Made by a program: the position numbers and the translations under genes. Positions 1-14,299 of a DNA stretch of 64,000 bases are shown here, piece after piece. Source of the DNA: Brachypodium distachyon (lineage: Eukaryota > Streptophyta > Magnoliopsida > Poales > Poaceae); assembly GCF_000005505.3 (NCBI RefSeq), contig NC_016132.3:33246914-33310913 (forward strand). Reading direction: 5' to 3'. The notes beneath the pieces were generated by a model. It saw nothing but the letters and a program-made list of their open reading frames with translations, ran no database searches and was not told where the DNA came from. How positions within the stretch are numbered: position 1 is the first letter of the stretch; the number at the start of each line of letters is the position of its first letter.

Positions 1-1000
1 TGGAAATTTATGCAAGATGACCAAATTTGAATTTGTTTTGTGAAGATTGACTTTAGTTGATCAGGGAAAAAATAGCCACATTTGGCTGTCCCAACACACC
101 AAAATGGCTGCAATTGGAGGAACCCCCAAGATTCGACTTTCTCCAAATTATTTTCTGATTGCACCAATAGAAAGTACATCAAAAGTTAAGAACACTGGTG
201 AAATTTCAAACCCATTTGAGAAAGTTGACTTCGCGTTGAGCATGATTTAAATCCATTCAAATACGCAAAAGTAAAGAGTTTTTTTGAACTTTTCTTCGAA
301 GAGTCAAGTACTAACAATGTTTGCATACTTCCAATAGCTGTTCCACAACTTCAAATCATGTATGTCGTATCATTTTGGCCCAAACACAAAAAATTTAACT
401 AAATTTGAAATTCAAAAAATATAAAAACTCGCCAAATTGAAAATGCTTTTACATACATGCAATACATACCAAATGTGCTTAGTGTGCCAAATTTTACAGG
501 ATTTGGACAAAGTTTTAAATCCAATTGTCAAAATGACTTCATTTCTCCAACATCACCTCAGGGAGATGTGGTGCAATGTACATGAAGTACATTGTGAAAT
601 TTAGATAATGCTCTGATTTTTTTAACGTGATGAATGTATCATTGAAAATTGACACTTGCAGAAAATCATAATTTTTGGACAAATATTTCATATTATTAAC
701 ATTATTATACTATTGAGTTAAGTGTAAATCACAGTAATCAAGGTATAAAACATTTAATTTTCAATTAAAGCTATGTGTTTGCGTTCTAATAGGTTACAAT
801 GGGTCCAATCGACCTTTCTTACATTAATTTCTTGTGGTAAATGTATTGAAAAAAGTGATTTTTCATTTAATTCCGAATGTGCTGAAAATCCAAAATATGT
901 ATGAAATATAGTAAAATTGCTCCATAAATTCTGAAATTCTTTGAGAAGAACAAGTAACATGTAAGGTTAGCAAAGAAAAATTCTTATATGTTCTAAACCC
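1..1000. other. AT-rich intergenic DNA, no gene
   Basis: This stretch is AT-rich and no reading frame longer than about 70 codons has coding character. Its TTTGAAATTCAAAAA-like wording is common in grass intergenic repeats, but I see no terminal repeats or target duplication that would class it. It may be the interior or edge of an element starting outside the window. Confidence 0.5.
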
Positions 1001-1035
1001 TTATTTACAAACGTTTTGGACCCAACACTTGAAAA

Positions 1036-1240
1036 TTGGATGAAACTCTATAAGTGGCGGGTCAAGAAAAGCCCGCCATGGATGAAACTCTATAAGTGAC
1101 CCAACTCTATAAGTCACCCGACACTGATAGTTATGACCGGTTCTAGGGGACATGGATCCCCTGACGTACGTTACCCTGCAGTTATCAACGATCCCCTGAC
1201 CGGTTCTAGGGGACATGGTCACTGGCACTGATTATTTTTA
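1036..1240. repeat. cluster of short direct and inverted repeats
   Basis: The phrase TGAAACTCTATAAGT occurs twice and CCAACTCTATAAGT once within 80 bases. Then ACCGGTTCTAGGGGACATGG occurs twice about 60 bases apart, each next to GATCCCCTGAC, so the unit can pair with itself (GTCCCC/GGGGAC). No protein is encoded. It lies about 160 bases beyond the 3' end of the small minus-strand gene at 1397-1906. It could be a decayed mobile-element terminus. Confidence 0.55.
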
Positions 1241-1396
1241 GTGTTTTTGCATTATCAACGATTCTTGCAGGTCATTTCTGTACGAGATTTAATGTAACTA
1301 AAGAAGATTCGAATGGATCTTTAAAATACATATATAGTTCATCTCTCCAACATTACATATAGAAATATATAAAAAAGGAAAAATACATATGGAATT

Positions 1397-1906
1397 TTAT
1401 TCCACGCTCCTGGTGATCTTCTCAAAGGCCTTGGTACATGTCTCCAGTGTACTGATCAACGATCGGAGCACTTCCACGGAGACTTCTACTGTCGGCGGCG
1501 GTGGCGGAGGCGACGACGGTAGCGGTGGCATTGGCGATGGTGGCAGCAATGCACGACGCGACTGCGGGGCCGTAGGAGCTGCTGGAGGCGCCGACAGTGG
1601 AGGAGGCGGTGGCGGTGGTGCAGATTTCGGGGCCGGTTGACGTACCACCGGCGAAGGAGCAGGCGGGGCCGGCGGAGGAGCAGGCGGGGCCGGCGATGGA
1701 GACACGGCCTTCCTTTTACGGCCGCCTCGCTTGACGCCAAACGTTGGCGGAAGCGGCATCGGAGTTCGACGCCGTGGGGAAGACCGCCGGCGTCCACGAC
1801 CACGGCGGCCAGTGCAGCGCCGCCTACTACGGACTTCATCTTCGTCCGATGAAGTCAAGAATGTCGTCCGTCGGTACTGGAAGGAGTCCCCAAACCACCG
1901 CGCCAT
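1397..1906 (-). CDS. proline/arginine-rich small protein, function unknown
   Basis: A single-exon frame of 169 codons starts at the ATG at 1906 and stops at 1397. I do not recognise the family. The N-terminal ~20 residues (MARWFGDSFQYRRTTF) are not low complexity. They are followed by an acidic-then-arginine-rich stretch with a possible nuclear localisation patch, a proline/alanine-rich middle at about residues 65-135, and a C-terminal helix (VEVLRSLISTLETCTKAFEKI) that could mediate dimerisation. A TATATAT sequence about 65 bases upstream on the same strand supports this start. It faces away from the plus-strand gene at 2358. GC-rich DNA opens other long frames here, so coding status is tentative. 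It may be an element-borne gene. Confidence 0.45.
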   Translation of the reverse strand: MARWFGDSFQYRRTTFLTSSDEDEVRSRRRCTGRRGRGRRRSSPRRRTPMPLPPTFGVKRGGRKRKAVSPSPAPPAPPPAPPAPSPVVRQPAPKSAPPPPPPPLSAPPAAPTAPQSRRALLPPSPMPPLPSSPPPPPPTVEVSVEVLRSLISTLETCTKAFEKITRSVE

Positions 1907-1967
1907 GTCGATGGATCTTTGGTATCAGGGAAGAAGGCTAGATGGAAAGGCCGGAATGATGGCACGG

Positions 1968-2264
1968 AATATATAGGCATAGAGCTCTGTCGAGAGACTT
2001 CCGCATGCCTCCGCAAGTCTAGCTCCCTATTAATTAAGGAATATTGAAGGCCAGAGGGCGCGCGGGAATACATCAGTTTCCCATGCAAGTCCCTGCAACT
2101 GCCCACGCACGCCGGTTTCCCATGCAAGGCCGCCGTGCACGCCTCCGCAAGTCAAACCGCTCCGGCGAAGAGTCCCCGAGCATTCATGCAAATTGCTTTC
2201 AAAGCCCACCACCCAACACTCATCACCGGAAACCACTCCCCTTCCCCTTACCATCGCTATTTAA
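1968..2264. promoter_or_regulatory. putative bidirectional promoter with three RY motifs
   Basis: Between two divergent frames lie a minus-strand TATATAT at about 1968-1976 and a plus-strand TATTTAA at about 2257-2264, some 290 bases apart. CATGCA (the RY element bound by B3-domain seed regulators) occurs at 2082-2087, 2121-2126 and 2185-2190, the first two in the same TTTCCCATGCAAG context. The RY link to seed expression is established knowledge. Its activity here is inference. Confidence 0.4.
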
Positions 2265-2357
2265 CCCGGCGCCATGGAACTACTTTTTTCTATTCTTCTC
2301 CTTCTTCTACACATCTTCACCTCTCTCCACTTCTTCTGTGCGGTTAACCGACGGGCA

Positions 2358-2822
2358 ATGGCGTTCCAAGGCCGCACCTTCAACCCGCCGCCCCTCATGA
2401 AGGAGCGGTTGTTCCCACCGGGCGTGCTTGTGGAGCGTACGCTCCAGGTGTGGGCGATGTCGTGCAGCAGGAGCCCAATGGCGTTGGTCAGGGACTTCCT
2501 CCACACCGGTTTCTTACACCGGGAAGCCGTAGGCCCTCCAATCTACCGCGTGGAGCAGCTCCGAGAGGATGGCGTCGACACGGCCATCCTAGTGCACCTC
2601 ACCAACAGCCACGACGCCGAGTACCTCCTTGGCCGCATATATTGGTGTGGATGCGAGTTTATCGCATTCACGCTGTACAACGTGTACACCAACACGGCGA
2701 ACACGTTCCCCCATGCCGACCAGATGCACGGCCTCCCGTACGTCGTGCCGAAGGTGGCGCCTATGAAGGGGCCTGCCGAGCCTGGCGTGGCAGCGGGGGA
2801 GGAAGCCGGCGGCCAGGAGTGA
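2358..2822 (+). CDS. small GC-rich protein, function unknown
   Basis: This 154-codon frame is read from the ATG at 2358 (MAFQGRTFNPPP). An in-frame ATG at 2274 would give 182 aa with a hydrophobic start, but it lies only about 10 bases after the TATTTAA box, so transcripts probably begin after it. Residues about 65-125 look like a folded domain (YRVEQLREDGVDTAILVHL, then RIYWCGCEFIAFTLYNVYT), and the tail is glycine/glutamate-rich. I do not recognise the family. The frame is uninterrupted and shares a promoter region with the opposite gene. It could equally be captured sequence inside an unrecognised element. Confidence 0.45.
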   Translation: MAFQGRTFNPPPLMKERLFPPGVLVERTLQVWAMSCSRSPMALVRDFLHTGFLHREAVGPPIYRVEQLREDGVDTAILVHLTNSHDAEYLLGRIYWCGCEFIAFTLYNVYTNTANTFPHADQMHGLPYVVPKVAPMKGPAEPGVAAGEEAGGQE

Positions 2823-2860
2823 TCGGCCGCGTCATTTTATATGAATGCTGTCAATTGTAA

Positions 2861-3007
2861 AGTTTTATATGAATGCCGTTAATTGTTAGAATTTGCATTG
2901 CATGTTCTATGATGATGAACCGCTTTATTAAACTGCCCGTGATGTGATCGCTTCCATAATTGTGATTGTATAGTTTTATATTAATGTCGTTAATTGTTAG
3001 AATTTGC
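2861..3007. repeat. imperfect direct repeat of about 36 bp
   Basis: A 36-base unit beginning AGTTTTATATGAATG and ending TTGTTAGAATTTGC lies at 2861-2896 and recurs at 2972-3007 with two mismatches. It sits just 3' of the 2358-2822 frame, in likely untranslated sequence. Confidence 0.7.
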
Positions 3008-3044
3008 TTTCTTCGATTAGGCTATGTAGACGCCGCTTCCTTTC

Positions 3045-3296
3045 GCAACTCTCGCCCGTGAGAACACGGAGGCGTATCTGGCGGCGGTGTTGCCAGGGCG
3101 AGCACAGAGGCGTATTTGGCGGGGGCGGCGGCGTATTTGGGAAAGTGATGAGAGAGATAGGCTTTCCTTCGCAACTCTCGCCGGTGAGCCCCCGGAGGCG
3201 TATCTGGCGGCGGCGTTGCCAGGGTGAGCATGGAGGCGTATTTGGCGGGGGCGGGGGCGTATTTGGGAAAGGGATGAGAGAGATAGGCGACGGACC
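3045..3296. repeat. 126-bp tandem duplication, two GC-rich copies
   Basis: Two copies with a period of 126 bases start at GCAACTCTCGCC (3045 and 3171). Each contains the sub-phrase GGCGTATTTGGCGGGGGCGG and ends with GATGAGAGAGATAGG. Three frames stay open across both copies because 126 is divisible by three. These frames are best read as a consequence of the duplication and not as genes. Confidence 0.8.
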
Positions 3297-3299
3297 CAC

Positions 3300-5430
3300 C
3301 TGTCATTTTTTTTTCGTCGCCTCACATGTAAGTTAAGTCGACCGCCCCCACCTGTCAGGACGTGGCCCGCATGTAAGGTGACCCGTTAAGACCTGCCTGC
3401 TTGCACTGTCTCCTCACAGCCCCACATGCCAGAAACGCGGCTCCGGGCCCACCTGACAGCAGTCCCCGCGGCCCACCCGTCAGAACCAAACGGTCAAAGG
3501 GGCTTGACCGCTAGCAGGAGCTCCGTGAGGGCATTCGCGAGGAATCGCGAAACGAACAAGTGTAGCAGCGAGCACTGTTATGAGGCCTGAGTATTGCTGA
3601 GTACAGCTAAGAAATGAGAGGCACAGAAATAAAAAACCCTTTTTTTTTAATATGAATCAAATGATATACTCTCTCCGTCCCATATTAAGTGACTCAAATT
3701 TGTCTAAATATGGATGTATCTATATATTAAAATACGTCTAGATATTACGGCACTTAATATGGGACGGAAGGAATAAGTTTTTTTAAGAACGCAACCCACG
3801 TATCGACGGTCTTATTGTTTGTCAGAACTGAATTTCGGGTTGCATGCATTCATTATGTTATGGAACGGATGGAATATCTTAATAAAAAAGACAACAACAG
3901 TCTCTCTCTCCATTAATTATTACACCACATTAGATTTTGTGTATGTGGTGGGCTAGGAGATAACGACAGATCGAGCAATGGAAAGGACCTTAAAACATGA
4001 CGGAAAGGCGCAAAATCATGGAAGCGAGAGAAGAGTGGATCGAGCGTTGTTTGAATAAACATGGTTCAAATGCTTACTCAATTCAGTATAGTATAAAGTT
4101 GTAGAGCAGGCTCTACTAGTGGCTCAAGCACATCTCGACAAGCTGATTGTATCTTTTTGCCTTTAGACACCACCCCCTGTTGATCAGATAAAAATCATAC
4201 ATGTTTTAATAGATTATTTGATTTGAGACAAAATACATTCTTTTTAAATATCAACCATATTCTTTCGGTCCACAGCAACACACTGGTTGTGCTTCTGTTA
4301 TAGAAAAATAATATTGGCTCGTATAAATATGTTTCATTTAATGAAAGTTTGATAATGATTGAGTTGGCCTGAAAAACAAATTTAGCTCGATAAAGATTAA
4401 GGCTTGAGTTGGCTCAACAAACTTGCAAAATTAACATAAATGTGCATCAAAGCGAGCTCACCAAACAATCTGAGCTCGAGCTTTTTTCCCAGCCCTACCT
4501 AACAAATGCTCCACACAAATAGCTTCAACACACAAAATAAAAGCTTACCGACCTTTTCGATTTCTGGGTAAGCTAGAGGCGTTATCGACATATATAAATA
4601 ATATTCATACCCATAACAACAGTATCCTTTAAATATACATATCGATAGTAACATGTATTCTTTAAACCTAGTGTCAAGTATATTTTAAAATGAGGAGATA
4701 TGCAGCGCAAAAAAATTCATTTGGTGCTAACTTGCAAACTATTCATGTGGACCGCCAGATCTGAAGCTTTTCTTTCCAGAAAAAAGTCTCCAGCCTCTAC
4801 ATCAATCGATGCATACAGATAGATCTAAAACGTGATGCAAATTAAAAGTGGGAAACAAAACAGTCACTTAAACTCGTTTTTCACATCCAGATATTATCCA
4901 CACTTAATTGAGCTTATTCAGCTGCGAATGCTGCTATCCGTAACGAGTAGATTCGAAGGTGGAAAATGAAAGTTTGCACCAATTGATATATTATAAGTCC
5001 TTGAAATATACGGTGAATACGTCCTCTTTTTCCCGAATTCCGGATAATTCGGATCTCGGATCGTCGCCGGCCAGTTTTCACGCTGACGCTCCCTAGCCTA
5101 TCAAGGATCGGATACGTGCGTATATTTTTTTGCTTTCCTAATTTGTTACACGCCCAGTCAGAAAACCGATCGAGTCAAAGTCATACGCTCCTCGTGAAGG
5201 TTCAAAGGAGGAGGAGCACTCTTGGCGACGGCCTCTCTGGTCATGGTCACCGGTGATCCGCAGCCTCCTCGAAAAGGCAAAACAGAAACAATAGATTGAC
5301 AGACCCCGAGTCGGAGCAGCAGTAGCTTGCTTGTCCGAAGCCGACGCAGCCTCCATCCATCCATATCCAGAAAAACAAGCCTCCTTGCCCGATCCCAAGT
5401 CGAAAATCCAGCGGCTTTCTGGTTCGGACC
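3300..5430. other. intergenic region upstream of the hexokinase gene
   Basis: Apart from the MITE at 3669-3773 no gene is visible. 3340-3560 is GC-rich with repeated CCCACCTGTCAG-like phrases typical of grass upstream regions. 3780-5040 is AT-rich. The last 350 bases form the GC-richer hexokinase promoter. Confidence 0.5.
3669..3773. mobile_element. Stowaway-type MITE, 105 bp
   Basis: The terminal inverted repeats are CTCTCTCCGTCCCATATTAA at the left and the complementary TTAATATGGGACGGAAGGAA at the right. TA lies on both sides (3667-3668 and 3774-3775), the expected Stowaway/mariner target duplication. It is non-coding. Confidence 0.85.
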
Positions 5431-5436
5431 CGCCGG

Positions 5437-5445
5437 CATAAATAG
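5437..5445 (+). promoter_or_regulatory. TATA-like box of the hexokinase gene
   Basis: CATAAATAG lies in a GC-rich setting about 240 bases before the hexokinase ATG. Transcription would start near 5470, leaving a 5' leader of roughly 210 bases. Assignment rests on position and wording only. Confidence 0.45.
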
Positions 5446-5680
5446 GCACCCACACGACGACCCCCTCCTATCCCAGATACAGAGGATCTAACTCTTTATC
5501 TTCTTCGACAAGAAGGAGACCAAGAAAAAGAACGCCATACATAAAGAGCTCGGCCAACAGCAGAGATCCTTGAGTCGATCGATCAGCGAGGGCTTCTTGT
5601 GAGGAATCTCTTGGAGCGGAGTCGTCGCATTTCGATCATCTTAGGAGTTGTTTGTTCGGTTCATCGAATTGGGATCGATC

Positions 5681-8555
<2,875 letters not shown>

Positions 8556-9615
8556 TCAATGTGTTGATTTGCTGTTGTCCAACGAAGTGTAGTGAGCTTC
8601 TGTAGATTTCTATGAAGCCTGATGGGCCTGTACCAAACGAATGTTCAATGAAATTGGGCTCTATGTTTGTTGTTGTGCTGAACCATGTAGTGATGGTTTC
8701 TACTAATGGAAACCGGAGGGGAAACCCTCTCTTTCAAGAGAAAAAAATTGTTTGTTGTTGCAATATCGGTGTCTAAAGTTCTCCCGATGTACATGTACCC
8801 TGTGGTTCAGTCCTCAGCCAAGTTATCTGCCGATCTGGCTCTGTGGCACTGGTGCCTGATGCGTTGCGCTTGATACCCCTGTTTATAATGCAGAGTTCAG
8901 ACCTCATCCCTCTCTTGCGAAGCGTAACTGCAGCAGCTCGGTGGCAGACTAGATTAGGAAAGAAGAGGCTAGTTTCCTCATTTCTACACGAGAGTGATAC
9001 GGATTTTCCATTGGGTTTTCGTTTTGCCAAGAATATCCCACCTAGGGCATCTCTTCCCGGGTAATGTAACCCCTAGCATCCAAACAAGCCCTCAAAGCCG
9101 TTAATTTCAAATCTGCAGAACAGTCAATGCCTAGTCAGAGTTCCTCCTTTCCTCTGAGGGATGACAGGCTGGGAGTGACATCAACCGTGGCAGAGGCATA
9201 TCCTAGGGCAGGGGTAATTACCACGGTTGTACAGTCTCATTAGGTTTATTCAAAATTTTGATTCCAAATTAAGCTCCTAATTGACGACAGACCCTACAAG
9301 CTACAAAAAAGGAAATGACTGACATTTCACTGCAATCATAGAAACCTCCAATACGTTTTACATTTTTTCTAGGAGATTTTGATGACATTATTTAATCAAG
9401 AATATGACATGACATCTGCAACAAGAGATCGCAAAATGAATCAATAGGCGCCCGTGAATGTGCCAGCATAACAGAGATCTTCAACATATAAGTCTGCATT
9501 AGGTTCAGATAGTACAACAAAATACATCCATTTTTTCTGTTCTAGCATCTCTGCCAAGAAAAAGGAAAGCACAAATCCTGAATACGACGACTTGTCCAAA
9601 TGTAAGCACATAGGA
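8556..9615. other. hexokinase 3' region and convergent intergenic spacer
   Basis: The first ~150 bases after the hexokinase stop are its 3' untranslated region, with AATGAAA at about 8648 as a plausible poly(A) signal. From about 9440 to 9615 the sequence is likely the 3' untranslated region of the convergent proteasome gene. No further gene is visible. Confidence 0.55.
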
Positions 9616-11915
9616 TCACTCTTCCATTGCATCGCCCTCAGCAACCTCAGCCTTCTGCTTCAGCGGTATGATCTTAGTGGACAATACCTCTGCAAACAGG
9701 AGAAGGATATTTAAGTCCATATTGCTCGAGCATAGTTACGTAAATCTGTAACATCAATCAGATACTTACCAGTATGTCCTTTAGTGAAACTGTATCCCTT
9801 CGAACTGGCGTAAGTCCTTGGATTTGGCAACTGGTGGTTTCTCAAGTACTCTGTCTTCCCCTGGTATTGTGAACAGAAACTTGGTTAGTGGAGGCCCGGA
9901 GGGAATAAAAATCCCCTCATCAATTTGAAGCAAACTAATCAGAGCATCTTCAAGATTGTAGATACATCTGGGCTTATTTTTTCTACCAATTCGAGTTGGC
10001 ATCTTATAATTTGCCCAAAATGTTCTACCACATGGTAGAAGGCAAAATGGACCAACAATCTGACACAGATAATTAAGTTGGGAAAAAAAATCTACAACCC
10101 GGCATGTTACGCCCCGGGGTCTGGACCCAATGGATTGCTTGCCATCTGGCCTGGCAAGGTGTGCAGAAGAAGATTGACATCTTTGCAGGGCAACAGCGGC
10201 CCAAACAAAAGGTGATTGATTGGGTCCAGCTGAGGGTCGTACCATGAAGGGTCCCATAGGATTTTCTTCCATTAAGTTGACATTCCATTAAGTTGACATT
10301 CGATTTACTAGAAATTACAAAGGGTAATATATAAGTCAGCCATACACAATGGGGACTACCAAAGAAGACTAGTAGACAGGTAAAATGCCATGACAACAGT
10401 TTGGAAGCTCATCCTCTGAAAAGTGAACATTTCATTGATGTTGCAAATCGCTTGTCATCTTAGGTAACGGAGCAGAACTAACATACCTTAGTTATTACGC
10501 AGACATCCACATTGCTGCCACTACCCAAGTCATTGAAGATACCAGCACAGATTGCTTCAGCTACAAGTTGTATTCCCTCCTCCCTCTAGAGGATAAAAAG
10601 GAATCAGTTACTGCAATCTTGTTATCTTTTTAAAAAATTGCAAAACAAAAACAAGCATCGTGATCTGCAAATGCTAATCAAGTCACCTCACATGAAAATA
10701 GCAATATTACCACCATAGCCAAGTGCAGGAACTATTGCATTTTTTTCACTTACTGTGAGGCCTTCTTTGTACTTTGATTCAAACACGGACATTGCGGCAA
10801 GGGATCCAGAACCCATCGTGGCAAAAGGAAGAGTATCTGTGGATCCATGTGGATAAACCTGGGAATTCAAAAGTTAACAAAACTACCAAAAATTTCTCTT
10901 ATAAGAAGATCCTGAAATAAGCATAGTCAGTACTCACAGTGTGTAGATGTGGTCCAGTAACATCTACTCCACCAAGAACAAGGGCAGCACTGACATGACC
11001 TTGGTAGTTAAAAAGGTGGGTCTTCAGTAGTGTAAGAGCGGTCACAACTCTTGACTCACGACTAGTGGCATAACGGTGAAGGTGTAGCTGAGAACTGACC
11101 ATATCTGTAGTAAAAGCAAATATAATCATTTTTATGTGATAAATGCATAAGGAATAAGAGGAAAGCAATGGGGGTTAGTTTGGTTTCTTTCTCTTGTATA
11201 ACTTCTTACCTGTCACAGCCTCTGTGTCAGCAGCAGTTCCAGCACCACAGCAATATATGTTTGGCGCCATATAGTGAATTTTCTCGCAGTTCTTGTCAGC
11301 AACTATAGGACCCTCGGTTGCCCTTGTGTCTGCCCCGAGGACAACACCATCCTAGATACAAAGCATAATCCATTAACACTTTATTATCAGGTCATTCTTC
11401 ATGACAGCCATAAAAAGATGCAGTTGAAGCCATATTGGCCAATCTTCCATCCATTATCGGTTAATTAGAACTACTGCGAGGGTCAGAGCAAACAGAAGAA
11501 TTGTTTATCAATAAAAAAATACTCCATTATTATTCTAAAACTAAAAACGCATTCTTGTCATCTACAGATAGCTAAATGTAGGTATGTGACACAACAGAAG
11601 GTTAAACAGATAATAAAATTGAGCTCCCCCAAGAGTATAAATTGCAAAGAGTATTGTCCACAGGTAAATCTTTAGCAGTACCGAATAATATGACATTACA
11701 ATTTACATTTACCGATGTACATCAAGACAAACCGAGCACCACAAACTAATGACAGGAGAAGAGCAGAGCCTCACCTGAAACACGAGGCCTACGATGGTAG
11801 TCCCGGTCTTCCTGAACCCGGGGACCTTGAGGCCTTTCTTCTCCAGCATGGCGTTCCTGCGGCACAGGTCGAAGCTGAACCCGCCCTTGGCCGGGAGATC
11901 CATCGATCCGGTCAT
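9616..11915 (-). CDS. PBB1: 20S proteasome subunit beta type-7 (beta-2)
   Basis: This is the trypsin-like catalytic subunit of the 20S proteasome core, which degrades ubiquitinated proteins in cytosol and nucleus. I model seven coding exons in transcription order: 11775-11915, 11210-11351, 10938-11104, 10754-10858, 10487-10585, 9770-9860, 9616-9689. All phases close and give 272 aa, the family length. The propeptide contains [20 protein letters not shown]. Processing at KTG|TTIVG exposes the N-terminal catalytic threonine (Thr39 of the precursor). [20 protein letters not shown] carries the conserved aspartate and lysine, and [12 protein letters not shown] and [13 protein letters not shown] are typical of the family. 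An intron lies immediately before the ATG (11917-12179). The symbol follows Arabidopsis usage. Confidence 0.95.
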
Positions 11916-12179
11916 CCTGCACCCACGCCACCAAAGGGAAAACTAATCAAGATCGCACCAACCAGTTCCACCGAATCACCGCAACCCGCACCCTATCCAC
12001 AGTCCCCTGACCTCGGCTCCACTCTAGATTGGTCGTCCCCCGATCTAACGAGCAAATGACCAACGGAAACCTAGAAACCCTTCCCGGCGAAGATTTATCC
12101 GTGGCGAGGAAAGCGAGGAAAAACGAGCAAGGACTGGGGGATTAAGTGGCGACCGGAGGGAGCAGGGGATGTACTGTAC

Positions 12180-12260
12180 CTGATCTCGGATCGTGAGTGA
12201 GCCGGAGACGATGAGGGGAAGAGCTCGAGTTTTTTGTGCTTCTTTCTTCTCGCGAATTTG
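12180..12260 (-). other. 5' untranslated exon of the proteasome beta-7 gene
   Basis: On the minus strand a good donor (GATCAG|GTACAG) lies at 12180/12179. The acceptor GTGCAG|G just before the ATG implies a 5'-leader intron of 263 bases at 11917-12179. The outer exon limit is a guess. No in-frame ATG precedes the chosen start in this exon. Confidence 0.5.
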
Positions 12261-12419
12261 TTTTTGCGTTTCGGTTTAGGTGTTTTGGGGAGTTGGAGCT
12301 GGATTGGGGGAGAAGAAAGGAAGTGACCGCAGCGCCAATATTCGTGCTGGGCTGGATAGACAAGTGTTGATTAACCTTTGAAAAGACCCATCCCATGGGA
12401 TGTCGCCCATACTATTCCA

Positions 12420-13030
12420 GGCTTAGTAATGGCCAATGGGCCGTATTCCGTGGACCTTCCCGAAAGAAGATGTGAGCATTCAGTGTAATCCTTCGAGTAT
12501 TTGTTCGGCGCCTGATTCTCAAAAGATAAATAACTAACAAAAAAAACGCTACGGAACAACGGAATGATACGGAAGAACAGAAGATTGTATCAAAACGTCA
12601 AATCAAAATCAAATGTTGATGTGTTTTTTGGACACATATGTATATAACGACTATGATACTCTGGTCTCTTTCTCTTTGCACACGTCTTATTTATATATCT
12701 CGTCTAAAAAGAAAGTGACACATGTTCAACTTTTTTGCACTCTACCTCTAAGTTATCACTGTTCTCACATACACCACACTTGAAAAATCATGTGCGAGCG
12801 TTTTTTTAACTTTTTTGCTGAATTCATGAAGTGATTATCAATATAATCATGAATAATGAAGAACATGTAGCAGTGATAACGTTTATCACTTCCATCCGTC
12901 CAAACCGCTCGACCTCCCGTGTGGTGATGATTTAAACATCAAGCATCGGTATATCGATCAAGACAACAAGCAGCAGCAGCCATCTATAAAGCAACCGGCA
13001 TATAAAGCAGCTTTCCTACTCTCCTATTAC
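12420..13030. other. AT-rich intergenic spacer
   Basis: No reading frame or element boundary is supported here. The stretch separates the proteasome promoter from GC-rich transposon-like DNA. Confidence 0.5.
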
Positions 13031-13099
13031 TCCTACTCTCTAGATTATTTCTCAAATCACTTCTCCCAATTTCTCTCGCTCTCCCTCTAACTATCCTCT

Positions 13100-13840
13100 C
13101 CATCCACCCCGAGTGCAAACTCCTCATCTCCCCGTCTCGATTCATCCTGCCACCGAACATTGTGCGGCCGCTCGCTTGTGCGAACCGCCTCCGCCCATAG
13201 ATTCCCGCTGCCCGTCCGCTCCCGCGCGCCGCATGCTCCCACTTGCTGCCCGGTACGCCTGTGCGCCCTCTCACCGCCTTGTCCGCCCGTTCGCCGCGCG
13301 CCGCCCACACATCGCGTCCGACCACTGGTCGTCGTGCGCCACTGCCCGTCGGGAGGGCCACCGATGGCGCCGACACGGTCCCTGCTGCCTTGCGCGAGGC
13401 CACCGCCATCCCGGCCTCAGGTTCATCCCATCGCCGTCCAAGTCCCGCGGGGAGCCACCGGCGCACTCGAGCCGGTGGAGGCGGCGGTCGGGGCGCGCGA
13501 CGGAGCCGCAGGTCCGCAGCCGCCTTCCACACACAGACGCCGCCGACGCGCACGAGCTGGTGGAGGCGACCAAGAGCGGCGGCGGGCGCTGGCGAGATCC
13601 GAAGGGCGGCGTCGAGATCCGGATCGGGTGGGGTGAGATTCGTAGGAGAGGAGGAGCGAGGAGGGCTCTGTTGTTGTTTTTCTTTTTTTGTGCGGTACGT
13701 GTTTTTCTGCGCTTAAGGACCGCGGGACAGGGATTAAAAGGCGCGTGGGGACAGCGGTGGCAGATTCGTATTTTTGGTGAAGTGACGTACCGTGACGTCC
13801 GTACCATCACCACCAACTCCAATTTAATATATGGTATAGA
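13100..13840 (-). mobile_element. Helitron-like 5' end with GC-rich body (candidate)
   Basis: Read on the minus strand, the sequence from 13840 begins TCTATACCATATATTAAATT directly after an A. That resembles plant Helitron 5' termini inserted between A and T. The same terminus occurs in the opposite orientation at 39498, followed in both by GGAGTTGGTGGTGA. The body (13100-13700) is GC-rich with several overlapping long frames and no recognisable protein. I could not find a convincing CTAG-plus-hairpin 3' end, so the inner limit is arbitrary. Confidence 0.4.
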
Positions 13841-14299
13841 TAATGATTGTTCGGCGCCAAATCACACCGCTACACTCGTGTTCCTCGACCTCAAATTGCT
13901 TCCCTCACGGGTGTTCGGGTTTGGGAGATAAGGAGGATGCAAGCATCTATCACCAAAACTTAGAAAGATGATCAACGAAGAACGACGGCGGAGGTGATAA
14001 GGCAACATATGGTAGTGGTGACACCAATGATGGAAGCGGCCAGGACAAGGTGAAGCGGAAATGCAGAGACAAAACAAGGATTTTGCTAAAGGGAGGCAAG
14101 GGGGCCAACATAGATCATAGGAGGTTGGAGGGGCGAAAATGGAAGTCGATGACCTTGTGCTTCGGAGTCTCCGAAGTTCAGGCCTCCGTGTCATCGTCCG
14201 ATCATGGAGACCAGTCCTCCTCCTCCTCCTTCTCCTCCTTGACCGGAGGGGGCGCCTGCGCCGATGGCGGCGGCGGTGCTCCGGCTCAGTCTTGGTGGA

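Noticed and set aside
2274..2357. Upstream ATG giving a hydrophobic signal-peptide-like start
   Set aside because: It sits about 10 bases after the TATTTAA box, too close for a transcript to include it.
9781..10272. 163-codon minus-strand frame
   Set aside because: It runs from proteasome exon 6 through its acceptor into intron 5; spliced phases and the conserved [14 protein letters not shown] exon show the upstream part is intronic.
13113..13931. 272-codon plus-strand frame and rivals on other frames
   Set aside because: Several long frames coexist because the DNA is GC-rich; composition is Arg/Pro/Ala-biased with no family resemblance, and the block fits a Helitron-like body better.
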